Source: Naegleria lovaniensis
Lineage: Eukaryota; Heterolobosea; Eutetramitea; Acrasida; Naegleriidae
Assembly (NCBI RefSeq): GCF_003324165.1
Contig: NW_025407825.1
Span: 682,001 to 746,000, forward strand
Reading direction: 5' to 3'
DNA: 64,000 bases
The stretch's first letter is position 1. Each line of letters starts with the position of its first letter. The notes under the pieces were generated by a model. The model was not told the origin of the DNA, did no database searches, and was given only the letters and a program-made list of their open reading frames with translations. A program made the translations under genes and the position numbers. Below are positions 42,394 to 52,292 of the stretch, piece after piece.

Positions 42394-44352
42394 ATGTCTT
42401 CTAGTCAATCACCCAAATCATCATCAGCCAGTTCTGACAAGTCATCTTCACAATCTCAAGAGAGTGTAGCCATTCGTTTTTTAAATGCAGTCATTGATTT
42501 CATGGCCAAGAATCCTCAATCACCTTCCGAGATTTATCAACTTCTCGCACAAACAGGATCTGTCTTGTTGTTACAATCCGAAGAATTTCCCAAATACATG
42601 ACTCGATACATTGAAAACAAATTCGAAGAGGCCGACAAGGAACACTCCAACAATGCTCTCAACAATTTTCAAGCCAAATATCAAATCGTGGTTCAACTTT
42701 TTAACTTGGCCACTTTTTTACAAAACGTTCGATTGCCTGCCATCTTACCTTTCATGTCTCCTGTATTGACACCTGAAGAACAACGAAAAGTAGAATTTAA
42801 ATTGGAGGGAGCACCACTTGTCAAGCAATATGATTTTCATCATTTTCAAGAAATTTCCATTGCCACTTTGGAATGTTTGTTACAATCGAATCGATCACCC
42901 ATTCAAACTGCCGATTATCGAGAAGCCAATCATTCCAACAACAAGACCAAAATTCCTCCTCATATTCTCAATGACGTGAGATTTTCATTAATGGCACCAA
43001 AAATTGAAATTCAATTAGCTTCTCTGTATTTACAACGATTGTATCATCCTTTTGAAGTTCTCAAAGATATGAATCATTTATCTGAACAACAACAACAACA
43101 ACAACAACAATTTCCTCCATTGTATACCCATAATCATGACAAATTCTATCGATCCAGTAATGATGACATTGCATTATATTATTTAAAAAGTGCTCTCAAT
43201 GTCATTACTCCACAAAATTCACCAGATGATTATGCCGTAGCTTATTCACAAATGGCACATCTTCTCAAACAAAAAAAGAAGTATGATGAAGCGATTAAGG
43301 CATTCCAGAAAGTATTGGAAGTGAGAAAAGTCACCGATTCGGATCCAACTAAATATGCTTCATTATGTATGAACATTGCAAACACATATCTTGCAAAAGA
43401 AGAAGAAGCATTTACTCGATTCAAAGAAGAATATTCATCTCACAAGGACGATATTGTTGTTAAATTATTTAAAGAATATTCCATTATTTTGAAAGAGAGC
43501 GTCTTGTTACACACTTCGAATTTAACAACGTGTCAAGAACAATGTGAAAAATTTGAACAAGTGTCCAAAGAATGGCTAAAATCCATCGATTGTGCTATTG
43601 AATGGTTTGGAAAGAGTGAACATGGTTTTAAACAACTCAAAAAACCACCTTCTCATGAAAAGAAGGAACTCTCAACACAAGATCAATACATTGGTCTCGT
43701 GAGTATTAATTTGGGATATGCACATCTTCTCAAGACTAAATTGTACATGCAAATCATTTCCAATTATGAATTGCTTTTGAAAACCAAAAATACACAAAAG
43801 AAGAATTTGAGTGAAACAATTAAGAAGGCAAAAACAAGTGCAGAGAATGGAATTGTTGTGTTAAAAACAGCTCTGGAAGTCATCAAACCAGATGTTCACG
43901 AAAAGGATTCGATACTTCAAAAAGTTCGTCATATGGGATCTGAATCATTTCCCAAATTGAATTTATATTTGGCAGAATGTTACATGTCTCTATATGTGTG
44001 TGATCGTTGGTGTTGTTTAGAAAATTCTGAAGCTATGAAAGAAGGAAATGAAAATCTCCATACTTATTTAGAAGAAGCAAGAACATGTTTAGATTTGGGA
44101 AGTTCTCTCTTCATGAAAAAAGAAATGAAAGATTGGAGAGTGAGATTGAATGTTTTACTTTTTGAAGTTTATTTCAAATCAAGTCATGGAAGTGAAACTC
44201 CAAAAGAGAAAAAGGAACAATTTTTGGAGAGGAGCATGACTGCTCTGAAAGAAGCTGTCAAAGATAAGGTTCAACAAGATGACGATGTTGTGACCTATGA
44301 TGTGGATAATTTTTTGAACAAGTATTTAGAGAGTTTGAGCTTGAGTGATTGA
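42394..44352 (+). CDS. TPR-containing protein, unknown role
   Basis: Single exon, 652 residues from the ATG at 42394. A Ser/Gln-rich N-terminus (1-30) is followed by a helical protein. A clear tetratricopeptide pair lies at about 250-345: DIALYYLKSALNVI, AVAYSQMAHLLKQKKKYDEA and IKAFQKVLEVRK, then YASLCMNIANTYLAKEEE. Later helical hairpins (SINLGYAHLLKTKLYMQII near 437; LNLYLAECYMSLYVCDRWCC near 535) look TPR-like too. A Gln tract (residues about 231-240) is the only other feature. TPR proteins act as protein-binding scaffolds; the partner is unknown. Confidence 0.8.
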   Translation: MSSSQSPKSSSASSDKSSSQSQESVAIRFLNAVIDFMAKNPQSPSEIYQLLAQTGSVLLLQSEEFPKYMTRYIENKFEEADKEHSNNALNNFQAKYQIVVQLFNLATFLQNVRLPAILPFMSPVLTPEEQRKVEFKLEGAPLVKQYDFHHFQEISIATLECLLQSNRSPIQTADYREANHSNNKTKIPPHILNDVRFSLMAPKIEIQLASLYLQRLYHPFEVLKDMNHLSEQQQQQQQQFPPLYTHNHDKFYRSSNDDIALYYLKSALNVITPQNSPDDYAVAYSQMAHLLKQKKKYDEAIKAFQKVLEVRKVTDSDPTKYASLCMNIANTYLAKEEEAFTRFKEEYSSHKDDIVVKLFKEYSIILKESVLLHTSNLTTCQEQCEKFEQVSKEWLKSIDCAIEWFGKSEHGFKQLKKPPSHEKKELSTQDQYIGLVSINLGYAHLLKTKLYMQIISNYELLLKTKNTQKKNLSETIKKAKTSAENGIVVLKTALEVIKPDVHEKDSILQKVRHMGSESFPKLNLYLAECYMSLYVCDRWCCLENSEAMKEGNENLHTYLEEARTCLDLGSSLFMKKEMKDWRVRLNVLLFEVYFKSSHGSETPKEKKEQFLERSMTALKEAVKDKVQQDDDVVTYDVDNFLNKYLESLSLSD

Positions 44353-44527
44353 CTTGATTGACTTGTTAATTTTAATCAAAATTGAAATGAACACCACACT
44401 CTGTTTTTTGTGAAATTTGTTGTGAACATTAATTCCACTAAAAAATAATCCAAATGGAATTTTACAATTCAAATACAACAGGTTTATTGATCATACAATT
44501 CGAATACAATATTCACACACACAATTT

Positions 44528-46703
44528 TTACACCAAAGGACCATACTTGGCAGTCCATGGAGAAGTTCCCATAGCCTTATCACTTTTTGGAATTCCAGTA
44601 TTTTCAGCAATAATATCAGCCAAAGTAACTCTTTCAATATCCCATTTCAATTCAGCACGAGCCCATCGTTGAGGATTATGGCTATAGAAACACTTATCTG
44701 CCTTCACATACTTGGCAAATTGATCCTTAATCAACAAAGTTCCCAATTCACCCAACAAGGAATCACCTCCATTGGTCTTCTTTTCAATCAAAATTCCCAA
44801 CCATGGTTCCAAATTCACCAAATTAGGACCAAAGAATTGAATCAATTTGTTTTGCAATTCTTCATTATCAGTAATTTGAGTGGCATTTTGAGGTTGCAAA
44901 CCCACAGCCTTACGAATGGTATTGTAATCTGGCAAACCCAAATCACGTCCACGTTGCATGTTACGAGCTGGTAAGTCAAGTCTTCCACGAATGACTTGTC
45001 TTAAACCATCGACGACTTTTTCATCCAAGTTGAATGAGTGATGCTTGATGATACCTCTCAAGAACATGTCATATTCCTCTGGACCAGCCATTAAGAGTGG
45101 ATAGGCGTTGAAGGCCAAATCGAATGGTAATTGAGGAACTTCAGTACCGTTGGCTGTGAATTTGTGAATACTGCAACCGACCATGCTGTGTCCGAAACGA
45201 TAGGCAGCAGTGGAAAATTCAACGCTGTAATGATTTCATGAAAAGTGTTAAATGTCAAGATTTTGATTTCAAAGCAAGTTCAATTGGATAACATTGTTTT
45301 GAAAAACTTACTTGGCAGTCACTCGAACATCTTCATCGTAATCCATTTCACATGGATTTGGTGATTGAGAACCCAACAATCTTGGCAAGTATTCATGATA
45401 TGTAATGTGTTGAATTTCAGCACAAACAATTGAACGAGCAGTTTGGAAAATCCATTCATCGACTTCGGACTGAGCCAACAACTCCTCGGAATGAGCAACT
45501 CCGAAACGTTGAGCAACGAGACGAGCCACTCGATTGTGTTCTCTCAACCACAATGTTTGCATGATGGAAATTGGAAGAGCTTCAGTGGCTCTGGTATCTC
45601 CCTATTGGTGTTTTAAGAATATTAAGATGATTTACCATAAATGGGAATATAAAAAAAATAATATTACTTACAGCAATGACAGTGTTGTTTCCTGCACCAA
45701 GATAGAACAATCCAGTGGTTGGATCCACTCGAGTCTTTGGCAAGAATTCTTGTCCATGAGCCAATTGATGTCTCAACAAACCGCCATTGAATTCTCTCAA
45801 CTCACGTGCACGTTGTAAATCACTACCGTACACTTGAGAACAGTCCATATAACCGGTAACGAAATTCACGGGACCAACGGGTTCGTTAGTGAACGTTGGC
45901 TTATTGGAGGCAAAAACGGCGCGAGTGAATGGTAAGGGAGTGGTCCAGACATCACCAGGAGGGACTTCAATATTGAGAGTTTCAGTGAATTTCAAACCAG
46001 TACCTAGATTATGAAGAAGTGGTTTGATAGAGTCGTTTTTGTTGTTGTTATTGTTGGTATTGTTATTGGTTGGTATAAAATGAAAGATTTCATTTGGGTG
46101 TCATATGAGATTGGCATGCGTGATGGAGTGGATATATTTGGAAGGAGACCAGAGGTCAGAGATTTCAATGGATATCATCATTATCAATTTCATCATCATT
46201 ATCATGGCCAACGATAATATCAATATTATCATCATCAATATAAATTGAATGTTATATAATTATATATAATTTTACAAAATTTCACACACACACACACCAC
46301 TACGAAATGATGACTTACCTTCAAAACTAATATCATGATCCACAAATTGTCCAAACGCATAAAACATGGCCGACAAATCATGATCATTACTTTCATCGCA
46401 TTGTCCTTGCTTATTGAACGCATTGGAAATGACACGAGCACTTGTGGCCAATCTTGGAGGCTCCTTCACTCCATCCAAATAGGCAGCTTTAGAGACTCTT
46501 ACTAATGGTTCACTGGTCATTCCCCACGTTGGATGTTTCTCATTGACACCAACGCCATCGTAATTGGATCCATAACAATTCGAGTAGATGGGACGAGAGA
46601 GTTTACGTAATGAACGGAGAGTGATGGGAGTGGAGAGAACGAGAGCAGCTGTTGAGGCGAGGAGGAAGGCTGCGAGAGCAACGACGAGTTGTTGTTGCTT
46701 CAT
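44528..46703 (-). CDS. secreted animal-type haem peroxidase (peroxinectin-like)
   Basis: Four exons (46703-46319, 46003-45672, 45601-45312, 45224-44528) with introns of 315, 70 and 87 bases give 567 residues. A signal peptide lies at about 5-25. The peroxidase-cyclooxygenase family signatures are in place: distal haem His in YAFGQFVDHDISFEG near 125, YMDCSQVYGSD near 183, LWLREHNRVARL near 258, the proximal His in AAYRFGHSMVGC near 347 (next to intron 3), and LPARNMQRGRDLGLPDYN near 422. Such enzymes use hydrogen peroxide to oxidise halides or phenols in secretory compartments; in amoebae they may act in phagosomes (inference). Confidence 0.94.
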
Positions 46704-47598
46704 CTTTACTATTTAGAGTGTTTTTTTTAGATGTGATTGTTGGCAGTTGAGTGAAATTGCTGTTCACAGCTTCGCAGGCTCGTTGTTACAAATTCACACA
46801 CAAAATCGAAGGGCAGCGCTGTTGCAATTTATCCTTAACGGCCTTCGAAGACAAAAAAAAATTGCACGTTCATAAAAAAGTCTTGTATTTTTCGAGCTTG
46901 GAGAATTCAAGTCAGCTGTCAATTTCCATTTTTCAAAATCAAAAATAGTCCACAACTTTAAAAGGAAAGAGTGCACTGGATGTGAAACAGTAATCTTTGA
47001 GAAGATAAAACGCAGGTCTACCATTTAATACCAAATACTTCTATCTTGGAATTCAATGACCTGACAATGAATTTATTGTAGATGTCGTCTTGATAAATAT
47101 TTATATTCGCGGTATTATGAATGCACTTTAATATAATTGAAACATGATGGAATGGAGAACTTGACACTATTATTAAGTGAACCTGACACTTCAATTTCTC
47201 ACTGTCAACCAATTTACAGTATTATCTAAAAGTTACAGTTTTATTGTTTCGAAGGTTATTTAAACTTTTTCAAACAATTCAGAAATGATTCCGCAATATT
47301 AGAAGGATCCCAACAATAAACCATTCACTTCAACACTCATCGCAGGGAAGTTAAAACAAAAAATATCAAAGCCATTGTAAGACAATCGTTTTTGTGGAAG
47401 AACACAATCGGAACAGTTGCAACATGAAACATCCCGAATAACAACACTCCTCAAAACTTTTCATTAAATTTTGGGATTGAAGTTAACCTCATGAGCTCAT
47501 GATCCAACTCTAATTTCGTTGTGTACAAGAGATGATTCAAAGAAATTGATCCATTTCAAATCGAAATCTTGGCACTCTCGAGAGAATTCACGTGGATC
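46704..47598. other. divergent intergenic region
   Basis: 895 bases between the peroxidase and the F-box-like gene, read away from each other. It is the longest gene-free spacer in the window outside the repeats. It has short AT-rich tracts and no supported open frame or RNA gene. Confidence 0.5.
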
Positions 47599-49794
47599 AT
47601 GATGATGAACCAACTTCATAGGGATTTAATTCTCTACCTTTTTGATTTTCTAATCATTCCTCCGAGAGACTTTGTGCATGTTTTTTCATTAAACCGCCAT
47701 TGGAGAGAATGTACGGAATTTAATGATGAATTTTGGGAGAGGCAATTAGGTGCCATGATGTATCTGTTGGATGATTCTTGGAGGAACTTAAAACAGGAAA
47801 CTGAATCATCACATCATACTAATCGTCATCGTAATCGTCGCTACTTGCTACACCTTAACTCTAAAAGGCTCACTTTGGACGAGTTTAGACGAACATACTT
47901 TTTCAAAGAACATGCAGGTTCTAAACGATCGTTGAGTATGATACAGACACATCCAGTGTTTGTGAAAGTTTTTGGAAAATTGAATCATGATATAGATGGT
48001 TGGATGGAAGAAAAATCAAGAATGAATGAAGGTTGTTTTGGGACTCATACGACACCACCAATGGGCCACCGGATGGAAAATGATTTGAGGTCTATGAAAT
48101 CTAAAAGACAAGTATCCATTCAATCAATGTTTATCTCAGCATTTGCACGAATTAAGGAGAAAGGATTGTCTTCAAATTTTTTCACAACTCGAATGGATAA
48201 GCAAATAGCATCTTGGGCTTTTGTGAGCGACCTTATTACCAGCTGTGAATATTTCAAATACTTTACTGATTTCGATTATTATAGAGAGTACATTTACACA
48301 GGTCTTCGTGTTTTTACTAAACCACAAATAGATAACTCTATTCCATGTTGGGAGTATATTTTAACATTAAGAACATTGACAAACAAGAGCGACATAATAT
48401 CACTACAACGAATGGTTTTTGATTGGGCCATTCTCAGACCGTACAAAAATGATCCATATACTGTCATTCTCAACTTTTTGCAATCCACTTCGGACATGCT
48501 TGCAAATTTTATGGACCGTGGAGAAGCTGAGACAGTATCACTACAAGTAGCTTTGAATTCTATTTTTGATGGTATTACTGATTATTTGAAATGCAAACTT
48601 TCAGTTGAAAGAAGAACCAACTTCATGAAAAATCTGATCTTTCATTTAATTCAGGGTAGTTTTAACAACTCCACCAGCTGCATGGCAATATCTATTTTTA
48701 AACAATTTAAACAATATTTTCAACCCAGTTACAGTGATCTCTTTCAACAACCATTGCACAAATATATACAAGTTAGAAGCAACTGGATTACTTCCTTTCC
48801 TGTTCCTACCATCAATACCGACAACCAATTATTATTGTTGGAATATTTCTTAAATTCACTTTCATTTTCGACAGAGTTCCTTCTCAAATTCACTCTAACT
48901 CGGAAGAATGGAGCAGCATTTGCCAAAATAGGATTTTTATATTATGCAAGTCCAAATGCAAAACCAACATGTGACTTTATCAAATACTCAAGGATTACGG
49001 ATGTAGATGATATAATTCGGACAGTCTTGGAGTGTCGTAAGGTGTACGAAAAATTTGGAAAAATGAAACGTTTTGAGAAAGATTTTGAACGAAGAGTCAA
49101 CGATTTATGTTTCAGTAACGATATAATAATGAAATTATTCAAGTTGCGAATAATTTCCAACTCCTTCAGAGACAATTATATCAAGGACATGTTATATTCT
49201 AATTGGAATCGAGACACAATTTCTGATTTTGATCACACATTAACAACCATATTGCAACAAACACAAACCATGCTCTCTGAGTACAACTTTCATGAAGAAA
49301 CAACCTGCACGAACAATTCCTTAGAACAGATCAAAATTCCATGCAATTACTTGACGGAACTTCATTTCGATTATTGGGAATTAAAAGAATCTGCGGAAAA
49401 ATTTCCCAAATCCATACTGAACCAAAAATCCATAGAATTTAAACGAGTAGGACACGATTGTTTATTTCAGTCTAACCCTGTGGGTTTACTCTTACTCAGT
49501 CTTCGAGTAGTAAAGAAGCACGACGCTGACGCCTTACAGAAAGCATTGAATCATGCATTCTTTACTCAGTTTTGGAATTCAACAGTGACAGTACCATATT
49601 TGTACGACTGTTTGTATCCACAACCTGTAGCCATTGGAAATGAAACGATCTATTGCAAGGAGAACTCGTATGGTGACGATTATTATCGTCGAGTGTATTT
49701 GAAAAAGATGACAGTGAAACAATTATTACAAGAGATTTTGGAACAGTCTCATATTCTTGAAAAGAAGAAAAAACCCAATACAACCTTGTATTAA
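47599..49794 (+). CDS. F-box-like protein with long unassigned helical region
   Basis: Single exon, 731 residues from the first ATG at 47599; the frame upstream starts only at a TTG. Residues about 3-50 (QLHRDLILYLFDFLIIPPRD, FVHVFSLNRHWRECTE) look like an F-box and its following helix. The rest is a long, mainly helical region rich in Phe, Tyr and Asn with no motif I can name. If the F-box is real, the protein would bind SKP1 and present substrates to a ubiquitin ligase. The gene is followed 126 bases on by the AlkB-like gene on the same strand. Confidence 0.75.
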   Translation: MMMNQLHRDLILYLFDFLIIPPRDFVHVFSLNRHWRECTEFNDEFWERQLGAMMYLLDDSWRNLKQETESSHHTNRHRNRRYLLHLNSKRLTLDEFRRTYFFKEHAGSKRSLSMIQTHPVFVKVFGKLNHDIDGWMEEKSRMNEGCFGTHTTPPMGHRMENDLRSMKSKRQVSIQSMFISAFARIKEKGLSSNFFTTRMDKQIASWAFVSDLITSCEYFKYFTDFDYYREYIYTGLRVFTKPQIDNSIPCWEYILTLRTLTNKSDIISLQRMVFDWAILRPYKNDPYTVILNFLQSTSDMLANFMDRGEAETVSLQVALNSIFDGITDYLKCKLSVERRTNFMKNLIFHLIQGSFNNSTSCMAISIFKQFKQYFQPSYSDLFQQPLHKYIQVRSNWITSFPVPTINTDNQLLLLEYFLNSLSFSTEFLLKFTLTRKNGAAFAKIGFLYYASPNAKPTCDFIKYSRITDVDDIIRTVLECRKVYEKFGKMKRFEKDFERRVNDLCFSNDIIMKLFKLRIISNSFRDNYIKDMLYSNWNRDTISDFDHTLTTILQQTQTMLSEYNFHEETTCTNNSLEQIKIPCNYLTELHFDYWELKESAEKFPKSILNQKSIEFKRVGHDCLFQSNPVGLLLLSLRVVKKHDADALQKALNHAFFTQFWNSTVTVPYLYDCLYPQPVAIGNETIYCKENSYGDDYYRRVYLKKMTVKQLLQEILEQSHILEKKKKPNTTLY

Positions 49795-49920
49795 TTACCA
49801 TTACATTGTTTTCCATGAAGAAACAATTTTTTAAAATTTTGACATTAGGTTGTGCAATTTCAAAATTTCACAAACCATTTCCAAACACTCGTCTTGAAAC
49901 AACCAAAAAATTGCAGCAAC

Positions 49921-50862
49921 ATGAATCATCAGACCTCTCATTCATCATCACGCTTTCGTGACGTTCCATATCAACAACTTTCGGGACTGTTTTACATTCG
50001 AAATTTTATTTCCAACGAGCAAGGTCAAGAACTTGTTTCGAACATGGATGGTTCCAGTTGCAGATTACATGAGAAGCAAGATGATCATGCGGAAGAAGAT
50101 GATGAATTTATGAATTTCAATGATGATACTAAATTGGAATCATCCTCGCTGTGGCAAACAGAGATCATGTCACGACGTACCCAACAATTTGGATATCATT
50201 TCGATTACTTTTCTGGAGGGTTGAAGAAAATGAATTCTGACAGTGAGGTGGTTACGAATGCATTGGGAATTCCGTTCTATTTACAATCACTTGTGGAACG
50301 AGTACAACAAGAGCATGAAAAGTTGAATATGGTTCAACGAACAACGAGCAATATTGTACATCAGCAACAATATGAGAAAACTCTTGAATTACCAATTTCA
50401 CAAATTATTCTTAATGAATATTGTGGACCTTATCAATATATTAAGAAGCATGTGGATTCTCTTCATTTTGGTCCTGTTGTTTCCATTGTGAGTTTATTAC
50501 AACCTTGTGTCATGATTTTATATGAGGCTTCCCAAGATGGCTTGCCCAATCAAGATTACAGTTCAAATGAGGATGTTAATGAAAAGAATGAGACAACAAG
50601 AACCTCACTACTGGATGTCAGCATTCCAATTAAAGAGTTAAAGACAACAGGAAACCGATCGAGTATTGTGTTGGAACCAAACTCATTGCTGATTTTGAGT
50701 GGACTTGCTCGTTACAGATGGAAGCATGAAGTGATTAGTTTGAAGGATTATGAAAAGCATGGATTTTCAGCGAAGGAAGTACTTGGTGCCGATGCCAATG
50801 AGGAATTGTATCGTAGAATTTCCATCACCATGAGATCGGTGCTGTCAACATCAGAAGAGTAA
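49921..50862 (+). CDS. AlkB-type 2-oxoglutarate/Fe(II) dioxygenase, ALKBH8-like
   Basis: Single exon, 313 residues from the ATG at 49921. The order is that of AlkB domains: SGLFYIRNFISNEQGQELV, the substrate lid SRRTQQFGYHFDYFSGGL, SQIILNEYCGPYQYIKKHVD (His and Asp of the iron triad), SIVSLLQPCVMILYE, then LLILSGLARYRWKHEV (third iron ligand, His) and YRRISITMRSVL (2-oxoglutarate arginines). The phrase QFGYHFDY is closest to ALKBH8, which modifies wobble uridine of tRNA; the RNA-recognition and methyltransferase domains of animal ALKBH8 are absent. The GPYQYIKKHVD loop keeps HxD but lacks the usual PGxGI. Insertions at about 40-70 and 205-230 are acidic. Confidence 0.88.
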   Translation: MNHQTSHSSSRFRDVPYQQLSGLFYIRNFISNEQGQELVSNMDGSSCRLHEKQDDHAEEDDEFMNFNDDTKLESSSLWQTEIMSRRTQQFGYHFDYFSGGLKKMNSDSEVVTNALGIPFYLQSLVERVQQEHEKLNMVQRTTSNIVHQQQYEKTLELPISQIILNEYCGPYQYIKKHVDSLHFGPVVSIVSLLQPCVMILYEASQDGLPNQDYSSNEDVNEKNETTRTSLLDVSIPIKELKTTGNRSSIVLEPNSLLILSGLARYRWKHEVISLKDYEKHGFSAKEVLGADANEELYRRISITMRSVLSTSEE

Positions 50863-50954
50863 TGATTTGTTTTCCGTTGAAGATCTCGTTCTTCCCTTGG
50901 AAAATGACTTTTTATTGAGGGTCAATAAATTTATCAATTGTTGAACATCCAAGA

Positions 50955-52133
50955 TCAATCAAGGATGAATGAGAAAAATAACACTAGAATGATGGGACAA
51001 ATGAAAAGTGTGAATATCATATCGAACTGGATTTGAGAACGATTTGGGAATGTTGTGTTTGTGAGGTTAGGAATGATGGAGTCCGTGGAAGAGGTAGCTG
51101 ATTGAGAATTGTCAGGCGCTGCAAACTCGCTCTCATCGTGCACGTTTTCTTTTCCTGACGAGAACTCGTGACAATTGTCGATCAATTGGGTTGTGAATAT
51201 TTCAGTAGAGTTTGTATGAGACTCTTTCTTGCAATTCAAATCCAATTGTTTTAAGGACGTCAAGAGAGCATCCAACTGTTCCTCAACCAGTTTCTTTTCA
51301 TGCATGACATTTTCCAATTGAGTTGTAAGCGTTTTCACTGTACATTCAAGAGCCTCGAGTCGTTTCTGTTGTTCATTCATATCCTTATTACTCCTTAGAT
51401 CATCCCTTTCGGAATTTAGTAATATGGAATCTTCTTGTTGTAATTTACTTTCATTCCAGTTACATTCTTGCACAAGGTTGTTGAAATTCAATGAATCTTC
51501 ACCATGTTGTGCCATCTCATGGTCCATGCTTCGATTCTCCTGACTGGAGATCTTGTTTTTGAGATGAGCCACCATTTTAAGGGGAAAGAGCAATACAGCA
51601 ACCAATACCAGAAGAGTTCTCTCAAAGAAGAGCCTCAACATTCTCTTCTTTTCAATTAGAGAGGATTCCTTACTTACATCCATCAGAGTAGATGATGGTT
51701 GTGTGGTTTTCATTGGACTAGTGAATGAGGAATGAGGCATCATTGGATCTACAATACATTCATTGAATTCTTCAAACAATGATCGTTGGATGGGAGTGGT
51801 GTTCTTGGTGGTGTTTTCATCGTATAATGAAGTGTTTCCGAATTTATTATCATCATCATGAAGTTGAGAAGGAGAGAATAATAACATGGTCGTTAAGGTA
51901 GAAGCTATCATCTCTCGAGCACGAGATGTAGTAGAACGGGAAGGTTGTTTTAAGGAGGAAGAGGGTGTTCTTGGAGGAGTTTTCATCGGATGATGAAGAG
52001 AAGGATGAAAAGAAGTACGGAGCGAGGATGAAGAGGATCGGATGGGTGAATTCATACAGTAGTGGAGCTTTGGGTCATCATGATGTTGCATCGAGAGATC
52101 ATGTAAATATTGAGGAGTATTGGGAGAATACAT
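50955..52133 (-). CDS. coiled-coil protein with tail anchor, unknown
   Basis: Single exon, 392 residues, start after an A-run. Residues 1-160 are Ser/Pro/Thr-rich and probably disordered, with TP and SP sites. A hydrophobic stretch lies near 173-192 (LLVLVAVLLFPLKMVAHL), a coiled coil near 235-300 (KRLEALECTVKTLTTQLENV and on), and the last 20 residues (FTLFICPIILVLFFSFILD) are a tail anchor. Such proteins often sit on ER, Golgi or mitochondrial membranes as tethers. No family recognised. It is convergent with the AlkB-like gene, 92 bases between stops. Confidence 0.75.
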   Translation of the reverse strand: MYSPNTPQYLHDLSMQHHDDPKLHYCMNSPIRSSSSSLRTSFHPSLHHPMKTPPRTPSSSLKQPSRSTTSRAREMIASTLTTMLLFSPSQLHDDDNKFGNTSLYDENTTKNTTPIQRSLFEEFNECIVDPMMPHSSFTSPMKTTQPSSTLMDVSKESSLIEKKRMLRLFFERTLLVLVAVLLFPLKMVAHLKNKISSQENRSMDHEMAQHGEDSLNFNNLVQECNWNESKLQQEDSILLNSERDDLRSNKDMNEQQKRLEALECTVKTLTTQLENVMHEKKLVEEQLDALLTSLKQLDLNCKKESHTNSTEIFTTQLIDNCHEFSSGKENVHDESEFAAPDNSQSATSSTDSIIPNLTNTTFPNRSQIQFDMIFTLFICPIILVLFFSFILD

Positions 52134-52292
52134 TTTTGTGATTTCAATGTGTGTTTGTTATTATAATAACAATGGAGTAGTAACGATTAGATGGATGAGA
52201 TTGGACATTGAGACTTTTTTTTTAATTTTCTGAAAAACAAATTCGTAACGGCTAGAAATTTCCAAAATAAAATCATTAAAGGAAAGTCCTTG

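Noticed and set aside
46011-46217. Plus-strand ORF of 68 codons in the peroxidase region
   Set aside because: It lies inside the 315-base first intron of the peroxidase gene, antisense, with CAT-triplet low complexity.
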